DNA of 28,159 nucleotides from contig CAZOOF010000026.1 in NCBI GenBank assembly GCA_964581365.1, positions 1 through 28,159 of the forward strand. Reading direction: 5' to 3'. Every line of letters starts with the position of its first letter. The stretch's first letter is position 1. The stretch comes from JAITWN01 sp964581365. GTDB lineage: Bacteria > Pseudomonadota > Gammaproteobacteria > SZUA-140. Of the stretch, positions 1-7,402 are shown in pieces. Below the pieces are notes generated by a model, which was not told where the DNA came from, did no database searches, and saw only the letters and a program-made list of their open reading frames with translations. Both the position numbers and the translations under genes were made by a program.

Positions 1-114
1 GCAGCAGGCCAGACCGAAGGTCATCGGCCACAGCGAGCCGGTGCGCGCCCAGTTGATCAGCTTGTCGGCGGTAGTGGTGACGACGCCTTCCTTGAGCACA
101 CCTTCTATTCCCAC
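1..114 (-). CDS. nuoB: NADH-quinone oxidoreductase subunit B (partial)
   Basis: N-terminal 38 codons of the NuoB subunit of respiratory complex I, cut by the window edge. The product carries the terminal Fe-S cluster N2 in the peripheral arm and passes electrons to quinone. The visible peptide begins GIEGVLKEGVVTTTADK and ends in WPMTFGLACC, whose paired cysteines are cluster ligands. The start is taken as GTG at 114, which overlaps the last 10 nt of nuoA in another frame, as expected for translationally coupled nuo genes. A second GTG at 99 is possible. Identity is secure from the N2 motif and from the nuoA neighbour; the exact start is inferred. Confidence 0.93.
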   Translation of the reverse strand, partial: MGIEGVLKEGVVTTTADKLINWARTGSLWPMTFGLACC

Positions 115-461
115 TCCAGCGCCCCCTTCTTCCATTCATAGATGAAACCTACGACGAGCACGCCGAGGAACACCATCATGGCGATGAAGCCATACATCCC
201 GACGCCGTCGAGTGCGACCGCCCAGGGAAAGAGAAACGCAATCTCGAGATCGAAGATGATGAAGAGAATGGCGACCAGGTAGAAGCGCACGTCAAACTTC
301 ATGCGCGAATCCTCGAACGCCTCGAAGCCGCACTCGTACGGTGCGTTCTTGTCGGGATCAGGCCGACGCGGGCCAAGGATGAAGCCCGCGACCATCGGCG
401 CCACGCCGAACAGCACGGCCAGCACGATGAACACCAGAATCGGAAGATAATTCTCAAGCAT
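105..461 (-). CDS. nuoA: NADH-quinone oxidoreductase subunit A
   Basis: 118-residue membrane subunit of complex I (NDH-1 chain 3 family), which helps anchor the peripheral arm and form the quinone site. Three hydrophobic segments are visible at about residues 6-30, 60-82 and 86-110. The family-specific loop PYECGFEAFEDSRMKFDVRF lies between the first two. Length is normal for the family. It is the first gene of the nuo operon and its 3' end overlaps nuoB. A sigma70-like promoter lies about 125 nt upstream. No strong Shine-Dalgarno is seen before the ATG at 461. Confidence 0.97.
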   Translation of the reverse strand: MLENYLPILVFIVLAVLFGVAPMVAGFILGPRRPDPDKNAPYECGFEAFEDSRMKFDVRFYLVAILFIIFDLEIAFLFPWAVALDGVGMYGFIAMMVFLGVLVVGFIYEWKKGALEWE

Positions 462-590
462 GAGCGCGGCCCTTGGCTCCCGGGGTCACTCGACGAGGCG
501 AGTTCGCATCCTGCCCGCCGGGCCATCCCCCCTTTGAAACTATATTTATGCTTGTTATTTGTTGTGCGGATCGCTTGATCCGGACTTCGC

Positions 591-620
591 AGTCTAGGTC
601 AGCCGTTCGTTTTATGTCAA
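591..620 (-). promoter_or_regulatory. Putative sigma70 promoter of the nuo operon
   Basis: On the minus strand a perfect -35 TTGACA (615-620) is followed after 18 nt by TAGACT (591-596). Transcription would start near 584, leaving a leader of about 120 nt before nuoA. The early leader can form a short hairpin (CGGATC at 567-572 and 577-582, loop of 4). The 530-690 stretch is clearly more AT-rich than its surroundings, as expected for a promoter. Predicted from sequence only. Confidence 0.55.
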
Positions 621-694
621 GCAACCGAACTGCTCTTACCTATTGGAAATCCTGATATTTTCGTGCGTCTACTCGATTGCACGTGCTTGATAAA

Positions 695-779
695 TGGTGC
701 CGACGGTGAGACTCGAACTCACACGGCTTTCGCCACTACCCCCTCAAGATAGCGTGTCTACCAATTCCACCACGTCGGC
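695..779 (-). tRNA. leuU: tRNA-Leu (anticodon GAG)
   Basis: Complete class II tRNA read on the minus strand. The acceptor stem begins GCCGACG at 779 and closes with CGTCGGC; the discriminator A and an encoded CCA end at 695. The anticodon loop TTGAGGG (741-747) has GAG at 743-745. A long variable arm and the T-loop TTCGAGT are visible. It reads CUC/CUU leucine codons. It follows secG directly and precedes the nuo promoter, the same secG-tRNA-Leu(GAG) order as in Escherichia coli, so co-transcription with secG is likely. Confidence 0.97.
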
Positions 780-792
780 TGACTTGAAACTC

Positions 793-829
793 AAAAAAAA
801 CCGGCCGGCAAAAACCTCAGGGTACCGGC
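793..829 (-). terminator. Weak terminator-like element between secG and tRNA-Leu
   Basis: Just after the secG stop codon the minus strand carries GCCGG and CCGGC arms, then an uninterrupted run of eight T (793-800). The stem is only about 5 bp with a long loop, so it is a poor intrinsic terminator at best and may instead be a pause or processing site ahead of the tRNA. Confidence 0.3.
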
Positions 830-1137
830 ACGTCTGGGACATCCATCTGACCGGACGGCGCCGGCGCAACCGGCACCGGAAGATCCGTCACGCTCGCGCG
901 CTCGACACGCTGACTGTAAGCGTAGGCGAGGGCCAGACTGGACAAAAAGAACAAAGTCGCCAGCACCGCGGTAGCCCGAGTCATGAAGGACGCGGAACCG
1001 CGGGCTCCGAACACGGTCTGCGAGGCGCCGCTGCCGAAAGCAGCACCGACCTCGGCGCCGCGCCCGCGCTGCACCAGCACCAAGGCGACCAGCGTCACGG
1101 CGATGACCATGTGTACGGCAATCAAAATAGGCAGCAT
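817..1137 (-). CDS. secG: Protein translocase subunit SecG
   Basis: 106-residue small subunit of the SecYEG translocon, which assists SecA-driven protein export. Two transmembrane helices are visible (about residues 3-22 and 53-72). They flank the family loop with LVQRGRGAEVGAAFGSGASQ and TVFGARGS. The C-terminal tail after residue 75 is short, hydrophilic and ends in proline/valine-rich sequence, as in many non-enteric homologues. It lies 21 nt downstream of tpiA and 37 nt before the tRNA-Leu gene, so it belongs to the same transcription unit. Confidence 0.97.
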   Translation of the reverse strand: MLPILIAVHMVIAVTLVALVLVQRGRGAEVGAAFGSGASQTVFGARGSASFMTRATAVLATLFFLSSLALAYAYSQRVERASVTDLPVPVAPAPSGQMDVPDVPVP

Positions 1138-1158
1138 CTGCTTTCTCCCGCGCGGCCG

Positions 1159-1923
1159 TCAGCCGGACTGCGCCGCTCTGCAAATGGCCAGAAACTCATC
1201 CGCCTGCAGCGATGCGCCGCCGATCAGGCCGCCGTCGATATCATTCATTGCGAACAGCTCGGCCGCGTTGCTCGCCTTCACGCTGCCACCGTAGAGGATC
1301 CGCACCTTGGCGGCGGTTTCCTCATCTTCACGCGCGATGCGGCTGCGAATGAAGGCATGCACGTCCTGCGCCTGCTCCGGAGTAGCGGTGCGACCGGTAC
1401 CGATCGCCCACACGGGCTCGTAGGCGATGACCACCCGGGACAGCGAACGAATGTCGTCGAGCGCGGCGATCACCGCGAGCAGCTGCCGCTCCACCACCAT
1501 CTCGGTGGCGTTGAGCTCACGCTCCTCGAGCAGCTCGCCGACGCACAGAATCGGCGTCAGCGATGACGACAGCGCCGCAACCAGCTTGGCCGCGGTCAAC
1601 GCATCACCTTCCCCGTAGATGTGGCGCCGCTCGGAATGACCGACGATGGCGTAGCTGCAGCCGAAGTCGCGCAGCATGTCGCCGGAGATCTCGCCGGTGA
1701 AAGCCCCCTCGCCGACCCGGTCACAGACATCCTGGGAGCCCCAGGCAATGCCGGAACCGGCCAGCTGCTCTGCAACCGCAGCAAAATGAACGAAAGGCGG
1801 GCAGACGGCGACATCGACGTCGGCAAGCCCGGCAGCCCCTGCCCGCAGGGCGGTCAGCAGCTCATCCACGCGTGCACGGGAACCATGCATCTTCCAGTTC
1901 CCTGCCACCAATGGTCGTCGCAT
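1159..1923 (-). CDS. tpiA: Triosephosphate isomerase
   Basis: 254-residue glycolytic enzyme interconverting dihydroxyacetone phosphate and glyceraldehyde 3-phosphate in the cytoplasm. The TIM-barrel landmarks are present: K11 in AGNWKMHG, the catalytic H96 in IVGHSERR, E169 in AYEPVWAIGTG, and the phosphate-binding LYGGSVK near the C-terminus. The start MRRPLVAGNWK at 1923 fits family N-termini. In-frame GTG and ATG codons 6-9 nt upstream (1932, 1929) are alternatives, and no good Shine-Dalgarno decides between them. It lies between glmM and secG, both on the same strand. Confidence 0.97.
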   Translation of the reverse strand: MRRPLVAGNWKMHGSRARVDELLTALRAGAAGLADVDVAVCPPFVHFAAVAEQLAGSGIAWGSQDVCDRVGEGAFTGEISGDMLRDFGCSYAIVGHSERRHIYGEGDALTAAKLVAALSSSLTPILCVGELLEERELNATEMVVERQLLAVIAALDDIRSLSRVVIAYEPVWAIGTGRTATPEQAQDVHAFIRSRIAREDEETAAKVRILYGGSVKASNAAELFAMNDIDGGLIGGASLQADEFLAICRAAQSG

Positions 1924-1981
1924 AAGCATCACAAACGGTTCAACGGAAAGCGAGGAAGCTTACCGCCGCCGCCGCAATAAA

Positions 1982-3352
1982 TCAATCACGAGCGGCCGAA
2001 CCGCCAACCACGCGCAGGCGCTGCTCGGCCTCGACCAGTTCGGCGAGGCGGTGAGCGAGAGACTTCACCAGTTTGGCGTCAACACCTTCGACCATGATGC
2101 GCAGCAGCGGTTCGGTTCCAGAGGGCCGAACGAGAATACGGCCGCCGTCGCCGAGTTCGCGCTCCGCCGCCTGCAACGCGTCCATGAATCCGTTCGACGC
2201 GCGATAGTCGTACCCTTCAGCCAGCGGGACGTTGACCATGTGCTGCGGATATTTGGTGATGCCGGACTTCAGTTCATGCAGGGTGCAGCCGGAGCGCATC
2301 ATGCTCTCCAGCACCTGCAGGGCGGAAACGATGCCGTCACCGGTCGAGGTGCGATCCAGGCAGATGATGTGACCGGAGGATTCGCCGCCGAGAGTCCAGC
2401 CGCCCTCCTCGAGCATTTCCATCACGTAGCGATCGCCGACCCGCGCGCGCCGGAATTTCATTCCAGCCGCGGCGAGCGCGTGTTCCAGACCGAGATTGCT
2501 CATGACCGTGCCGACGACCGTGTCCTGTGCGATGCCGGCCTGCTGGCGGCCACAGGCGATGATGTAGAGAATCTCGTCGCCGTCGACCACCTCACCCTTG
2601 TGATCCACCATGATCAGGCGATCGCCATCACCGTCCAGCGCGATGCCCAGATCCGCCTCGTGCTCGAGCACCGCGGTCTGGATTGAGTGCGGATGCAGCG
2701 CGCCGCAGCCGGCGTTGATATTCAGGCCGTCGGGCGCGGTACCGATGCGGATCACTTCGGCGCCGAGTTCGCTGAACACGTTCGGCGCAACGTGATAAGT
2801 GGCCCCATTGGCGCAGTCCACCACGATGCGCAGATCCTTGAACTCCATGCCCGCGGACACCGTGCTCTTGCAGAACTCGATGTAGCGACCCGCCGCGTCC
2901 ACCACACGCTCGGCGCGTCCGAGCTCGGACGACTCGCATGTCACCATGGGCTGCTCGAGCATGTCCTCGATGGCCCGCTCGATGTCATCCGGCAGCTTGG
3001 TGCCACGACCCGAGAAGAACTTGATCCCGTTGTCGTAATAAGGATTGTGCGAGGCGCTGATGACGATGCCCGCCTGCGCGCGCAGGGTGCGGGTGAGATA
3101 GGCGATGGCCGGCGTCGGCATCGGTCCCAGCAGCAGGATGTCCACGCCCGCCGCCGACAGCCCCGCCTGCAAGGCGGACTCAAACATGTAACCGGAGATG
3201 CGGGTGTCCTTGCCGATCAGCACCTTGCTGTGATCGGACGCAGCGAGCACCCGGCCAACCGCCCAGCCCAGCTTGAGCACGAAATCGGGGGTGATCGGGG
3301 GACTCCCGACCCGCCCGCGGATGCCATCGGTACCAAAGTATTTACGGGACAT
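1982..3352 (-). CDS. glmM: Phosphoglucosamine mutase
   Basis: 456-residue enzyme converting glucosamine 6-phosphate to glucosamine 1-phosphate for UDP-GlcNAc, and hence for peptidoglycan and lipopolysaccharide. It starts with MSRKYFGTDGIRGR. The phosphoserine is S101 in SASHNPYYDNGIKFF. The metal-binding loop DGDGD is at 240-244. A GESSGH sugar-binding loop and the C-terminal phosphate-binding RPSGTEPLLRIM are present. Start ATG 3352 is chosen over an in-frame TTG at 3361 by homology; only a weak GAAG precedes it. It follows folP, separated by an inverted repeat at 3371-3434. Confidence 0.97.
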   Translation of the reverse strand: MSRKYFGTDGIRGRVGSPPITPDFVLKLGWAVGRVLAASDHSKVLIGKDTRISGYMFESALQAGLSAAGVDILLLGPMPTPAIAYLTRTLRAQAGIVISASHNPYYDNGIKFFSGRGTKLPDDIERAIEDMLEQPMVTCESSELGRAERVVDAAGRYIEFCKSTVSAGMEFKDLRIVVDCANGATYHVAPNVFSELGAEVIRIGTAPDGLNINAGCGALHPHSIQTAVLEHEADLGIALDGDGDRLIMVDHKGEVVDGDEILYIIACGRQQAGIAQDTVVGTVMSNLGLEHALAAAGMKFRRARVGDRYVMEMLEEGGWTLGGESSGHIICLDRTSTGDGIVSALQVLESMMRSGCTLHELKSGITKYPQHMVNVPLAEGYDYRASNGFMDALQAAERELGDGGRILVRPSGTEPLLRIMVEGVDAKLVKSLAHRLAELVEAEQRLRVVGGSAARD

Positions 3353-3370
3353 GATCTTCAACTGGAGACA

Positions 3371-3434
3371 AGAGGAAAGATGAAAAAGGAAAGATCGGAT
3401 TTCTTTGCTCTTTCATCTTTTCACTTTTCTCTTG
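3371..3434. repeat. AG/TC-rich inverted repeat, copy A (folP-glmM)
   Basis: A 19-nt AG-rich arm (3376-3394) and a 19-nt TC-rich arm (3402-3420) pair at 17 of 19 positions around a 7-nt loop. The right arm and its extension to 3430 read GAAAAGTGAAAAGATGAAAG on the minus strand (3410-3429). That matches copy B (11112-11131) at 19 of 20 positions and the minus strand of copy C (24403-24422) at 16 of 20. The folP stop codon lies inside the right arm, and glmM starts 18 nt beyond the left edge. Confidence 0.75.
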
Positions 3435-4285
3435 ATAGCCGCGCACATGACCAGCGCATCGGCAGTCTCGCGCACATCATGAACCCGCAGGATCGCCGCT
3501 CCCTGCCAGGCGGCGATGGTCGCGAGGGCAATACTAGCATAAAGCCGCTCGCTTGCCGGTCGCCCGAGCAGCGCGCCGATCATCGACTTGCGTGAAGCCC
3601 CGACCAGCAGAGGCAGACCGTCGATTGCCAGCTCATCGAGCCGTGCCAGCAGCTCCAGGTTGTGATCGACGGTCTTGCCGAAGCCGATACCGGGGTCAAG
3701 GATCAGGCGCTCGGATGGGATTCCAGCGGCGACGCAGGCCTCGACGCGCGCGACCAGGAAAGCGCGGACATCAGGCACCACGTCTTCGTAACGGGGCGCG
3801 AGCTGCATGGTGCGCGGCTCACCCTGCATGTGCATCAGGCAGACCGGAACACCGAGATCGGCTGCCGCCTGGAGCGCGCCCTCGATCCGCAGCGCGGTAA
3901 TGTCGTTGATGAGCGAAGCCCCGGCGGCCACAGCCGCTCGCATCACCTCAGGCTTGCAGGTGTCGATGGAAATGATGGTACCGGGCAGCGCGGCGCGAAT
4001 CCGCGAAATGACCGGAATTACGCGGGCCAGCTCCTGCTCCACGGATACCGGATCCGCCCCGGGACGACTGGATTCTCCGCCCACGTCGATGATGTCCGCG
4101 CCGTCCTCGACCATGGCCCGGGCACGGGCCAGCGCGGTGTCCGGATCGACGAACGCACCGCCGTCGGAGAAGGAATCCGGAGTGACGTTGAGAATCCCCA
4201 TGATGCGGGGCTGACCAAGGGACAAAGGAAACCCCCCGCAGTCGATGACTGCGGGGGGTTCGATTTCACCGGTAACGCGCGGCAT
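3413..4285 (-). CDS. folP: Dihydropteroate synthase
   Basis: 290-residue folate enzyme condensing p-aminobenzoate with dihydropterin pyrophosphate; the target class of sulfonamides. The barrel motifs are in order: MGILNVTPDSFSDGG, DIIDVGGESSRPGA, SIDTCKPEV, LMHMQGEP, ILDPGIGFGKT and VGASRKSMIG. Start ATG 4285 lies 34 nt after ftsH and gives a normal N-terminus; an in-frame TTG at codon 21 is an alternative. Two oddities: a perfect GC-rich hairpin lies within codons 9-19, and the last residues KRKVKR plus the stop are encoded by a dispersed repeat. It is part of the ftsH-folP-glmM series. Confidence 0.95.
   Translation of the reverse strand: MPRVTGEIEPPAVIDCGGFPLSLGQPRIMGILNVTPDSFSDGGAFVDPDTALARARAMVEDGADIIDVGGESSRPGADPVSVEQELARVIPVISRIRAALPGTIISIDTCKPEVMRAAVAAGASLINDITALRIEGALQAAADLGVPVCLMHMQGEPRTMQLAPRYEDVVPDVRAFLVARVEACVAAGIPSERLILDPGIGFGKTVDHNLELLARLDELAIDGLPLLVGASRKSMIGALLGRPASERLYASIALATIAAWQGAAILRVHDVRETADALVMCAAIKRKVKR
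4230..4260. repeat. Perfect 13-bp hairpin in the 5' coding region of folP
   Basis: AACCCCCCGCAGT (4230-4242) and ACTGCGGGGGGTT (4248-4260) are exact reverse complements around a 5-nt loop. In the minus-strand mRNA the hairpin would form about 25-55 nt after the folP start codon, shortly after ftsH ends. It lacks a following T-run, so it is not a standard terminator. Whether it acts on translation, mRNA stability or transcription is unknown. Confidence 0.8.
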
Positions 4286-4319
4286 GGAACGCGCGGGCGA
4301 CGCGCTGAAGCAGCAAGCC

Positions 4320-6245
4320 TCAGTGCTGGCTCGCCGGCCCCCCGATGGCGCCCTTATCGGCTTCTTCCTCCCGACCCTTTTCCTTGCGGTCGGCGCTGGA
4401 CCCGGGCGGGGTGCCTTCGTACTTGCCCCAGTCACGCGGCGGACGCGGCTCGCGGCCTTCCATGATGTCCTCGATCTGCTGGGCATCGATGGTTTCGTAC
4501 TTCATCAGAGCGTCGGCCATCATGTGCAGCTTGTCGATGTTCTGCGTCAGCAGGTCGACCGCGCGCTGATAGTTGCGATCGACGATGGCCCGCACCTCGG
4601 TGTCGATGGCATGCGCCGTCTCGTCCGAGATGTTCTTGTGCTGCGTCACCGAGTGGCCGAGGAACACTTCGCCCTCTTCCTCGCCATAGGCCAGCGGACC
4701 GAGATCGGACAGACCCCATTTGGTCACCATGCTGCGCGCGATATCGGTGGCCCGCTTGATGTCGTTCGACGCCCCCGTAGTGACGGAGTCGGGCCCGAAG
4801 ATCAGCTCCTCGGCAACCCGGCCGCCGAACATGCTGGAAAGCTGGCTTTCCAGCCGCTGCTTGCTGTAGCTGTAGCGATCCTCTTCCGGCAGGAACATGG
4901 TCACGCCCAGCGCGCGGCCGCGCGGAATGATGGTGACCTTGTGCACCGGATCGTGCGCAGGCACCAGGCGACCAACGATGGCGTGGCCCGACTCGTGATA
5001 GGCGGTCAGGCGCTTCTCGTCCTCGCTCATGACCATCGAGCGCCGCTCGGCGCCCATCATCACCTTGTCCTTGGCCTTCTCGAAATGGATCATGTCGACC
5101 ACGCGCTGGTTGGCACGGGCGGCGAACAGTGCCGCCTCGTTCACCAGGTTGGCGAGATCCGCACCGGAGAAGCCAGGCGTGCCGCGGGCAATGATTGCCG
5201 CATCGACATCGTCGCCCAGCGCCACCTTGCGCATGTGCACCTTGAGGATCTGCTCGCGGCCGCGAATGTCGGGCAGCGGGACAACCACCTGACGATCGAA
5301 ACGGCCGGGGCGCAGCAGCGCCGGATCGAGCACGTCCGGACGGTTGGTGGCGGCGATGACGATCACGCCCTCGTTGCCCTCGAAGCCATCCATTTCGACC
5401 AGGAGCTGGTTGAGGGTCTGCTCCCGCTCGTCGTGCCCGCCGCCCAGGCCCGCACCACGATGCCGGCCGACGGCATCGATCTCATCGATGAAGATGATGC
5501 AGGGGGCGTGCTTCTTCGCCTGCTCGAACATGTCGCGGACGCGCGCGGCGCCAACGCCGACAAACATCTCGACGAAGTCGGAACCGGAAATGGTGAAGAA
5601 AGGCACCTTGGCCTCGCCGGCGATGGCCTTGGCGAGCAGCGTCTTGCCGGTACCGGGAGATCCGACCATCAGTACGCCACGCGGAATCTTGCCGCCGAGC
5701 TTCTGGAACTTGCTGGGATCGCGCAGGAACTCCACCAGTTCGACGACCTCTTCCTTGGCCTCCTCGACTCCGGCGACGTCGGCGAACGTGATCTTCACCT
5801 GATCCTCGCCCAGCATGCGGGCACGGCTGCGCCCGAAGGACATGGCGCCACGGCCGCCACCCCCGCCCTGCATCTGGCGCATGAAGAAGATCCACACGCC
5901 GATCAGCAGCAGCATCGGGAACCAGGAGATGAAGATCTGCATCAGCACGCTCTGCTGTTCCTGCGGCCGCGCCTGGATGATCACGCGGTTATCGAGCAGA
6001 TCGCCGACCAGTCCGGGGTCGCCGGGGCTGTAAGTGGTGAACTTCTCCCCGCTCTGGGTCGAGCCCTGGATGGCGCGGCCGTCGATTACCACCTCACGCA
6101 CATCACCGCGCTTTACCCATTGAATGAATTCGGAATAGGCAACCTGCTGGCTGGCAATCTGCGGGGGGCTGAAGTTGTTGAACACCGAGATCAGTACGAT
6201 CGCGATGACCACCCACAGAATGATGTTCTTGGCCATGTCGTTCAA
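4320..6245 (-). CDS. ftsH: ATP-dependent zinc metalloprotease FtsH
   Basis: 641-residue membrane-anchored AAA+ protease that degrades misassembled membrane proteins and unstable regulators. Two transmembrane helices (about 6-23 and 104-122) flank a periplasmic domain. Walker A GSPGTGKT is at 195-202 and Walker B IIFIDEIDA at 250-258. The second region of homology with NRPDVLDPALLRPGRFDR is near 301-318. The zinc motif HESGH is at 417-421. A Shine-Dalgarno AGAGGA sits 8 nt before TTG 6245, which favours that start over the ATG 9 nt later (MAKN, 17 nt away). It lies between rlmE and folP. Confidence 0.97.
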   Translation of the reverse strand: MNDMAKNIILWVVIAIVLISVFNNFSPPQIASQQVAYSEFIQWVKRGDVREVVIDGRAIQGSTQSGEKFTTYSPGDPGLVGDLLDNRVIIQARPQEQQSVLMQIFISWFPMLLLIGVWIFFMRQMQGGGGGRGAMSFGRSRARMLGEDQVKITFADVAGVEEAKEEVVELVEFLRDPSKFQKLGGKIPRGVLMVGSPGTGKTLLAKAIAGEAKVPFFTISGSDFVEMFVGVGAARVRDMFEQAKKHAPCIIFIDEIDAVGRHRGAGLGGGHDEREQTLNQLLVEMDGFEGNEGVIVIAATNRPDVLDPALLRPGRFDRQVVVPLPDIRGREQILKVHMRKVALGDDVDAAIIARGTPGFSGADLANLVNEAALFAARANQRVVDMIHFEKAKDKVMMGAERRSMVMSEDEKRLTAYHESGHAIVGRLVPAHDPVHKVTIIPRGRALGVTMFLPEEDRYSYSKQRLESQLSSMFGGRVAEELIFGPDSVTTGASNDIKRATDIARSMVTKWGLSDLGPLAYGEEEGEVFLGHSVTQHKNISDETAHAIDTEVRAIVDRNYQRAVDLLTQNIDKLHMMADALMKYETIDAQQIEDIMEGREPRPPRDWGKYEGTPPGSSADRKEKGREEEADKGAIGGPASQH

Positions 6246-6284
6246 AACGCTGTCCTCTCGAAAAATGCCGGGGCCATGGGTCCG

Positions 6285-6313
6285 ATATTACTTGCTTTCC
6301 GGTACTTAACCAA
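6285..6313 (-). promoter_or_regulatory. Putative promoter of ftsH
   Basis: Minus strand TTGGTT (6308-6313) and TAATAT (6285-6290) are separated by 17 nt; the -35 element overlaps the end of rlmE. Initiation near 6278 would leave a leader of about 33 nt with the AGAGGA ribosome-binding site before the TTG start. It would let ftsH be expressed apart from rlmE. I did not find a convincing heat-shock (sigma32) promoter here. Confidence 0.4.
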
Positions 6314-6956
6314 CTTCGGGCCCCGGGCCGCGGAAACCGCGGGCCAGGAGATAGATTTCACGCGAGCGGGCGCGCGACGATTGCGGTTTTCGCACCATCA
6401 CCTTGCTGAATCGGGACTTGAGCTCGGCCATGTAAGCCTCTGATCCTGCTCCCTGAAAAACCTTCACCAACATGTCTCCACCGGGGCCGAGCACGCGCCC
6501 CGCCAGATCGAGCGCCAGTTCCGCCAGATAGATGGAACGCGGCTGGTCGACAGCGTCCACCCCACTAATATTGGGCGCCATATCCGAGATCACAAGGTCG
6601 GCGAGGCCGCTTCCCAGCCGTTCGCGGACAAAGGCGAGGTAATCGTCGTCGAGAATATCGCCGCGGATGAACTCCACCCCCGGCAGCGGATCCATGTCAA
6701 GCCGGTCCAGGGCGATTACCCGGCCCTTCTTTCCCACCCGCTGCGCCGCCACCTGGGACCAGCCGCCGGGCGCCGCACCCAAGTCCACCACCGTCAGGCC
6801 CGGGCGCAGCAGGCGATCCTTGCGATCGATCTCCAGCAGCTTGTAGGCTGCCCGCGACCGGTAGCCCTCACGCCGGGCCTGATTCACATAGACATCGCCG
6901 TGATGCTCACGGAGCCAGGCCTTGCTGCTGGATGAACGCTTTTTCACTCCCACCAC
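6306..6956 (-). CDS. rlmE: 23S rRNA (uridine(2552)-2'-O)-methyltransferase RlmE
   Basis: About 216 residues. RlmE (FtsJ/RrmJ) 2'-O-methylates U2552 in the A-loop of 23S rRNA at a late step of 50S assembly. The family signature is clear: the RSRAAYKLLEID lysine, SAM-binding VDLGAAPGGWSQ, the catalytic aspartate in SDMAPNISG, the lysine in MLVKVFQG and the glutamate in SSRARSREIYLLA. The start is uncertain: GGAG precedes GTG codons at 6956, 6953 and 6947; the first is annotated. It is divergent from yhbY and upstream of ftsH, the usual gammaproteobacterial order. Confidence 0.95.
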   Translation of the reverse strand: MVGVKKRSSSSKAWLREHHGDVYVNQARREGYRSRAAYKLLEIDRKDRLLRPGLTVVDLGAAPGGWSQVAAQRVGKKGRVIALDRLDMDPLPGVEFIRGDILDDDYLAFVRERLGSGLADLVISDMAPNISGVDAVDQPRSIYLAELALDLAGRVLGPGGDMLVKVFQGAGSEAYMAELKSRFSKVMVRKPQSSRARSREIYLLARGFRGPGPEVG

Positions 6957-7014
6957 TCTCTCTCCGAAGCAGCTGTTTCGCACAAAAACTGGCGCGCACG
7001 TAATCCATTTACCT

Positions 7015-7020
7015 TATACT
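7015..7020 (+). promoter_or_regulatory. -10 box of yhbY, implying a leaderless mRNA
   Basis: TATACT at 7015-7020 ends 8 nt before the yhbY ATG at 7029. Standard spacing would put the transcription start at about 7027-7029, on or next to the start codon. No Shine-Dalgarno is present in the intervening CGCGCCCC. No good -35 hexamer is visible. Confidence 0.45.
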
Positions 7021-7028
7021 CGCGCCCC

Positions 7029-7325
7029 ATGGAACTGACATCGAAACAAAGAAGCCGCCTGCGCTCGCTCGCCCATGAACGGCAGCCGGTGGTCACCACC
7101 GGACAGCGCGGCCTCACCCCCGCCGTACTCAGCGAAATCGATCTTGCGCTTTCCCATCATGAGTTGATCAAGATCCGCCTCGGCAGCACCGATCGCGACG
7201 AACGGGAACGCATGACCCGGGAAATCTGCGAGCAGACCGCCAGCGCCTGGGTTCAGAACATCGGGCGCATCGCCGTCATCTACCGCCCCGCGGAGAAACC
7301 GGCGATCAGGCTGGATGAAGACTGA
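7029..7325 (+). CDS. yhbY: Ribosome assembly RNA-binding protein YhbY
   Basis: 98-residue single CRM-domain protein that associates with pre-50S ribosomal particles. The domain starts at MELTSKQRSRLRSLAHERQP and carries the RNA-contacting GxxG loop (TTGQRGLT), followed by ALSHHELIKIRLG. The C-terminal strand is AVIYRPAEKP. Length is typical. It is the only plus-strand gene in this housekeeping block, divergent from rlmE (whose rRNA target is also in the 50S subunit) and convergent with greA. There is no ribosome-binding site and a -10 box lies 8 nt upstream, suggesting a leaderless transcript. Confidence 0.95.
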   Translation: MELTSKQRSRLRSLAHERQPVVTTGQRGLTPAVLSEIDLALSHHELIKIRLGSTDRDERERMTREICEQTASAWVQNIGRIAVIYRPAEKPAIRLDED

Positions 7326-7341
7326 AGGGAAGAAGCGGACA

Positions 7342-7395
7342 GGACGGGGACAGACTGGCCTTTTGGGCGATCCCGGGCCGGGACCCGGCCCGTCC
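7342..7395. repeat. GGGGAC-type palindromic element between yhbY and greA
   Basis: Outer arms GGACGGG (7342-7348) and CCCGTCC (7389-7395) enclose GGGGACAGACTGG and a near-perfect inner palindrome at 7374-7392 (8-bp stem, loop GAC). There is no T-run, so it is not a classic terminator, though it may stop convergent transcription. The GGGGACAGACT wording resembles REP-like palindromes seen near Y1 (REP-associated) transposases in Proteobacteria; that resemblance is from memory, and no transposase is in this window. Confidence 0.5.
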
Positions 7396-7402
7396 CCATG
7401 CC

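Noticed and set aside
299..526. 75-codon minus-strand frame overlapping the nuoA start, preceded by AAAGGGGGG
   Set aside because: The G-run touches the ATG without spacing, the peptide is out of frame with nuoA for most of its length, and it shows no family features.
4245..6443. 732-codon plus-strand open frame antisense to ftsH
   Set aside because: It mirrors ftsH and parts of its neighbours; long antisense frames are common opposite GC-rich genes. Its composition is His/Asp/Ala-rich with no domain, and no start signal is seen.
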